A stretch of DNA of 64,000 nt from positions 1,353,824 through 1,417,823 of the forward strand of contig JAWARJ010000001.1 in the NCBI GenBank assembly GCA_038893495.1. The letters run 5' to 3'. The notes beneath the pieces were generated by a model, which saw only the letters and a list, made by a program, of their open reading frames with translations, did no database searches and was not told the DNA's origin. The DNA comes from Thermoproteus sp. (GTDB lineage Archaea > Thermoproteota > Thermoprotei > Thermoproteales > Thermoproteaceae). Position numbers and translations under genes: made by a program. Shown here piece by piece: positions 61,011-64,000 of this stretch. The first letter of the stretch is position 1. The number at the start of each line of letters is the position of its first letter.

Positions 61011-61898
61011 TCAACCCTTTTTATACTTCAAAATTCCCTCTACGGCCATCTTGAAGAGGTGGTAATGCGCCTTCATCTCCCTCAACTTCGGGTAGGCCTT
61101 CCTGAGCCCTTCGTCCCTCTGCGCCAAGACAGCCTCTAGCTCTCCAGCCGAAAGCCCCTCCCGCGCCGCCTCCTCAGCGCTTCTACTCCACACTTCGACC
61201 TGCGCCAGATGTCTCTCCAGTAGGTCCCCCGCCGGGACCAAGTCGTAGTGGGTATATGCTATATATCTGGGCCTCCTGGCGGCCAGCTTCTTTATACTCT
61301 CTACATATAGGTCGAGCCTCAGAGGCTCCATGGTTGTGGGTATCACGTAGTCGAGCTCCCTAAGGTATATCCCCGCCGCGTCCCCCACAAAGAGGACCCC
61401 CCAGGGCTCTAGGAGGAAAGACTGATGGTGGCTCGCATGGCCCGGCGTGTGTATTACCTCCACAGCGGCGTCGCCGATCTGGACGACCTCGCCGTCTCTG
61501 GTCTCCACGGCGTTTTTGGCGGGTATCACATAGGGCCTCCCGTAGAGCTCGCCCAGCCACCCCATGGCCTCCCTAGCGGGGATCCAGATCAGATCCGGAT
61601 TAGGGAGGACTTTGGAGCCCCTTGGGTGTACGTAGAAACGGACGTCGGGGCTTATTTCGGCCGCCGCGCCCGCCCCGCCGTAGTGGTCTATATGGACGTG
61701 AGTCAAGAACACGTGGGACGCCGGCTTCCCGAAGGACCTAAGGGCCTCCACGAGCTCGGGCCCCGTGACGGCGGGGCCGCCCTCGAAGGCGACCAGCTCC
61801 CTCCCCGCGTCTGCCACATATACCGACACCAGGTTGGAGTAGCCGCCGGGCTCTAGGTCTATCCTATAGAGGCCCTCGAAGACCTTAACGACCCTCAT
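61011..61898 (-). CDS. Metallo-beta-lactamase-fold hydrolase
   Basis: 295 residues. The metal site is FLTHVHIDHYGG (HxHxDH), then HTPGHASHH and FVGDAAGIYL for further ligands, and a final YTHYDLVPAG. A helical tail follows (RDEGLRKAYPKLREMKAHYH). The subgroup resembles glyoxalase II-like thioesterases; the substrate is unknown. The gene converges on the permease with 3 nt between stops. Confidence 0.88.
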   Translation of the reverse strand: MRVVKVFEGLYRIDLEPGGYSNLVSVYVADAGRELVAFEGGPAVTGPELVEALRSFGKPASHVFLTHVHIDHYGGAGAAAEISPDVRFYVHPRGSKVLPNPDLIWIPAREAMGWLGELYGRPYVIPAKNAVETRDGEVVQIGDAAVEVIHTPGHASHHQSFLLEPWGVLFVGDAAGIYLRELDYVIPTTMEPLRLDLYVESIKKLAARRPRYIAYTHYDLVPAGDLLERHLAQVEVWSRSAEEAAREGLSAGELEAVLAQRDEGLRKAYPKLREMKAHYHLFKMAVEGILKYKKG

Positions 61899-61964
61899 GG
61901 CCTGACGGCCGGTCTTGTACGCCCATGGACTATGAGGCGTCCCTATTTAAATCGATGTCGCCAG

Positions 61965-62870
61965 CTAGACGTAGTCCTCCCTCTTGGCTATATTCCTCGG
62001 CGCCTCGCCCCGGGCCCACCTCAAGAGGTTCTCTACGGCCTCCTCCAACATCTTGCGCCAGACCGCCTCGTTCCCGTAGCCGCCTGCGACCCAAGGCGTC
62101 GCCACCACGTTGGGCATGGCTATCACGTCGGCGTCTTTGGCGAAGTCGTTCCTCCCCCACCAGACGTCGGACGCGAAGACGAAATTGGGCCGCTCCCTCA
62201 ATATCCTCACCACGGCCTCCCTCTCCACGACCTCTGCCCTCCCCACGTTGACGAAGACCCCCGCGGGGTCCATGGCGGCTAGATGCTCGTATTTCACGAG
62301 GCCCCTCGTGTGTTTATTTAGGGGGAGGGCCGCCACCGCTATGCCGGCCCCCCTCAGAGCCTCGAGGAGGTCGTTTGTGAAGATCCAAGGCCCCTCCTTC
62401 TTGGTCCTAGAGAAGCCGTAGACCCTTGCCCCCAGCGCCGCCAACATTTTGGCGGTCCTGGTCCCTATCTCGCCCAGACCCAGCACCGCCGCCTTGGCGC
62501 CGGCCACCATAGGTATCGAGGCGTCTCTCTTGTAGTCGCCTCTCTTCATCTTCTCGTTGTAGTAGAAGGCGCGCTTGTAGGCGGCCAGCGCGAGGGCCAC
62601 GGCGAATTCCGCCACGGCGTCGGCGTTGGACCCAGCGTTCCCCGCGACGACCACGTTGGGCGGTATGGCCTCCCAGGGGAGGTGGTCGAGGCCCGCCGTT
62701 ATTACCTGTATGAACTTGAGGCGGGGCATGGCCCTTATCTCCTCCTCGGTTATGCGGAAACAGAGGGCCGCCTCGGCCTCGCCCATGGCCTCGCGGCCCA
62801 CAGGCTCCACCGCCCGCGCCAGCCGCTCGTATAGGTCTCTGGGCAGGTCCACCGACACGTAGACCTTCAT
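61965..62870 (-). CDS. D-2-hydroxyacid dehydrogenase-like protein lacking the catalytic His
   Basis: 301 residues from the ATG at 62870; GTG 62879 has a nearby GGAGG and is the alternative. The NAD site is AVLGLGEIGTRTAKMLAALG, and the substrate Arg is in NVGRAEVVE. The expected catalytic His of TPHxA is Trp here (VVATPWVAGGYG), and the usual Glu partner near DVWWGRNDF is not evident. The fold is the D-isomer 2-hydroxyacid dehydrogenase type, but normal chemistry seems unlikely without the His. Confidence 0.8.
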   Translation of the reverse strand: MKVYVSVDLPRDLYERLARAVEPVGREAMGEAEAALCFRITEEEIRAMPRLKFIQVITAGLDHLPWEAIPPNVVVAGNAGSNADAVAEFAVALALAAYKRAFYYNEKMKRGDYKRDASIPMVAGAKAAVLGLGEIGTRTAKMLAALGARVYGFSRTKKEGPWIFTNDLLEALRGAGIAVAALPLNKHTRGLVKYEHLAAMDPAGVFVNVGRAEVVEREAVVRILRERPNFVFASDVWWGRNDFAKDADVIAMPNVVATPWVAGGYGNEAVWRKMLEEAVENLLRWARGEAPRNIAKREDYV

Positions 62871-62897
62871 GTATGCCACTAGGCCCCTCCTTTAAAG

Positions 62898-64000
62898 CTA
62901 TCTCGCCGCGAGCTTCATGCCGGCGCCGCCGTGTTGGGTCAGCCTCTCGCCGACCTTTATGAGGAGGGGCAACGACACAGAGACTCCCGTCACCAACGCC
63001 GCGTCTTCATCGAGGCCCCTCAACTGGTAGGGGTCGTCCAGGTGTTCTGCAACCGCGGCGACGTACTTCAGGTCTAGGGGGTTGATTATCCTCTTGAATA
63101 TTTGGGTCATGCACTGCGAGAGGGCGTCTGGGTCCAGCTTGGTGGGCCTCTGCGATATTAGGCAAAGCCCCAGCCCGAACTTCCTGCCCTCCCTCGCGAT
63201 CTTCACTACATACGGCTTGCTGACCGGCGACTCTCTAGCCGGGACGAAATTGTGGGCCTCTTCTATGACGATCAGGGCGGGCAGGTTGGCCCTCTTGAGT
63301 GCCGTCTTGTACATGCCGTCCAGCGCCACGGCCATGAATATCCTCTGGTCGAAGAGGTCCAGCCCCGAGAGGTCCAGCACCTTTATGCCCCTAGCGGCCA
63401 GGAGCTTGGCCGGGTCGAAGAGCCTCACGGGCTCGCCCCTATAGGTCTCGCCGTACCGCTCCAAAAAGACGGGACTGCCCTTGAAGAGGGCCCTCAGCCT
63501 CCCGGCGAGTCCCCCAAGCGCCATCTCACCGGCGTAGCCGCTGGGCGCCGCGGCCTTGCCTCCCTCCAGCACCTCCTCAACCAGCTGTTCCAAGTCGGTC
63601 AACGGCTGTCTGTCGCCGTAGGCCGTCGCCGCCTGCCAGCCCTCCTCCAATATCCTCCTCTGGGCGTCGGTGAGGCCGTAGGTCGACTCCAGAAGCCTCT
63701 CGAGGACCCTCAAGGGGAGCGACCTGGGGTTCAGGCCGACCCTCTCGTACCTCCTCGCTACGCCGAACTTCGCCTCGAAGGCCTTGTCCTGCGCCGAGAC
63801 GTCGACCTTCCCCACCACGTAGACCTCTACCAGCTCTGACACGGCCTTGCCCCCTTCGGCCCTCGGCACCTGCATGGCCGAATACTCGCCGTGGGGATCG
63901 AAGACCACCACCGAGACGTCCGCGGCGGAGACGAGGCGCTCTATTATCACTCCGGCCAGCCAGGACTTGCCGGCGCCCGTACTGGCAAGTATGGCACAGT
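62898..64000 (-). CDS. herA: HerA-type DNA translocase/helicase (5' end outside window)
   Basis: At least 367 residues; the frame remains open to the right edge, where it reads ILASTGAGKSWLAGVIIERL, the Walker A site. Further in come VVVFDPHGEYS, the Walker B region PALIVIEEAHNFVPA, and FGLGLCLISQRPTKLDPDALSQC with the sensor and arginine-finger area. HerA is a hexameric translocase working with NurA in DNA end resection. Only the N-terminal HAS barrel is expected to be missing. Confidence 0.9.
   Translation of the reverse strand, partial: CAILASTGAGKSWLAGVIIERLVSAADVSVVVFDPHGEYSAMQVPRAEGGKAVSELVEVYVVGKVDVSAQDKAFEAKFGVARRYERVGLNPRSLPLRVLERLLESTYGLTDAQRRILEEGWQAATAYGDRQPLTDLEQLVEEVLEGGKAAAPSGYAGEMALGGLAGRLRALFKGSPVFLERYGETYRGEPVRLFDPAKLLAARGIKVLDLSGLDLFDQRIFMAVALDGMYKTALKRANLPALIVIEEAHNFVPARESPVSKPYVVKIAREGRKFGLGLCLISQRPTKLDPDALSQCMTQIFKRIINPLDLKYVAAVAEHLDDPYQLRGLDEDAALVTGVSVSLPLLIKVGERLTQHGGAGMKLAAR

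Noticed and set aside
1-64000. CRISPR arrays, rRNA genes, transposases or integrases
   Set aside because: No regularly spaced repeats, rRNA-like stretches, or recombinase/transposase motifs were seen on either strand.

Overview
The window looks like chromosome of a hyperthermophilic crenarchaeon of the Thermoproteales, most like Thermoproteus or Pyrobaculum. The evidence is high GC with heavy AGG/AGA/ATA codon use, many leaderless genes with a TATA box about 25 nt before a GTG or ATG start, Hel308, MCM, Gins23, HerA, XPD, TmcA and Dph2 of archaeal type, a PaREP1-family gene and decayed HEPN-nucleotidyltransferase pairs. It holds no rRNA, CRISPR array or intact insertion sequence.

Layout. 1-7 kb: end of an unknown gene, a membrane protein overlapping a winged-helix regulator, then replication and repair genes (hel308, gins23, mcm). 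6.6-13 kb: transporters, a Cas4-like Fe-S protein, two secreted or surface proteins, a DUF2299-type protein and a NUDIX hydrolase. 13-18.5 kb: a glycosyltransferase with an AT-rich 3' end, a divergent SDR/amidohydrolase pair around a palindromic control region, and a 14-helix MFS exporter. 18.5-28.8 kb: DsrE-like and TusA-like genes, a three-gene molybdenum aldehyde oxidoreductase operon, a divergent promoter with a repeated operator, a 2-oxoacid:ferredoxin oxidoreductase operon and tmcA. 29-31 kb: a nucleotidyltransferase, PaREP1 and a ruined HEPN-MNT pair.

32.3-49 kb is the most distinctive block. It combines an octaheme NapC/NrfH-like cytochrome, two multiheme proteins mixing CXXCH with the unusual CXCH, a secreted Lon-like protease, a nearly complete archaeal cytochrome c maturation set (ccmF, ccmC, ccmE, ccmA, ccmB and a thioredoxin-CcdA fusion) and hemA. 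Heme synthesis, heme export and attachment, and the target cytochromes are therefore encoded side by side. All three sizeable intergenic gaps of the first half share TATGTACARRTA. Two ribbon-helix-helix-like genes follow hemA.

49-64 kb: XPD helicase, a polyproline membrane protein, type IA topoisomerase, a coiled-coil nuclease-like protein, Dph2, a second broken HEPN-MNT pair, ketopantoate reductase, alcohol dehydrogenase with an SCP2 protein, an amino-acid permease, an MBL-fold hydrolase, a 2-hydroxyacid dehydrogenase-like protein lacking its catalytic His, and HerA running off the end.

Two RNA findings stand out. A tRNA-Ser(GCU) is split into a 5' half at 11666 (+) and a 3' half at 55722 (-), about 44 kb apart. 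Each half has its own TATA box. They join through a 14-bp intermolecular helix and a perfect bulge-helix-bulge, giving a full class II cloverleaf. A textbook C/D box sRNA overlaps the stop codon of panE at 57532.
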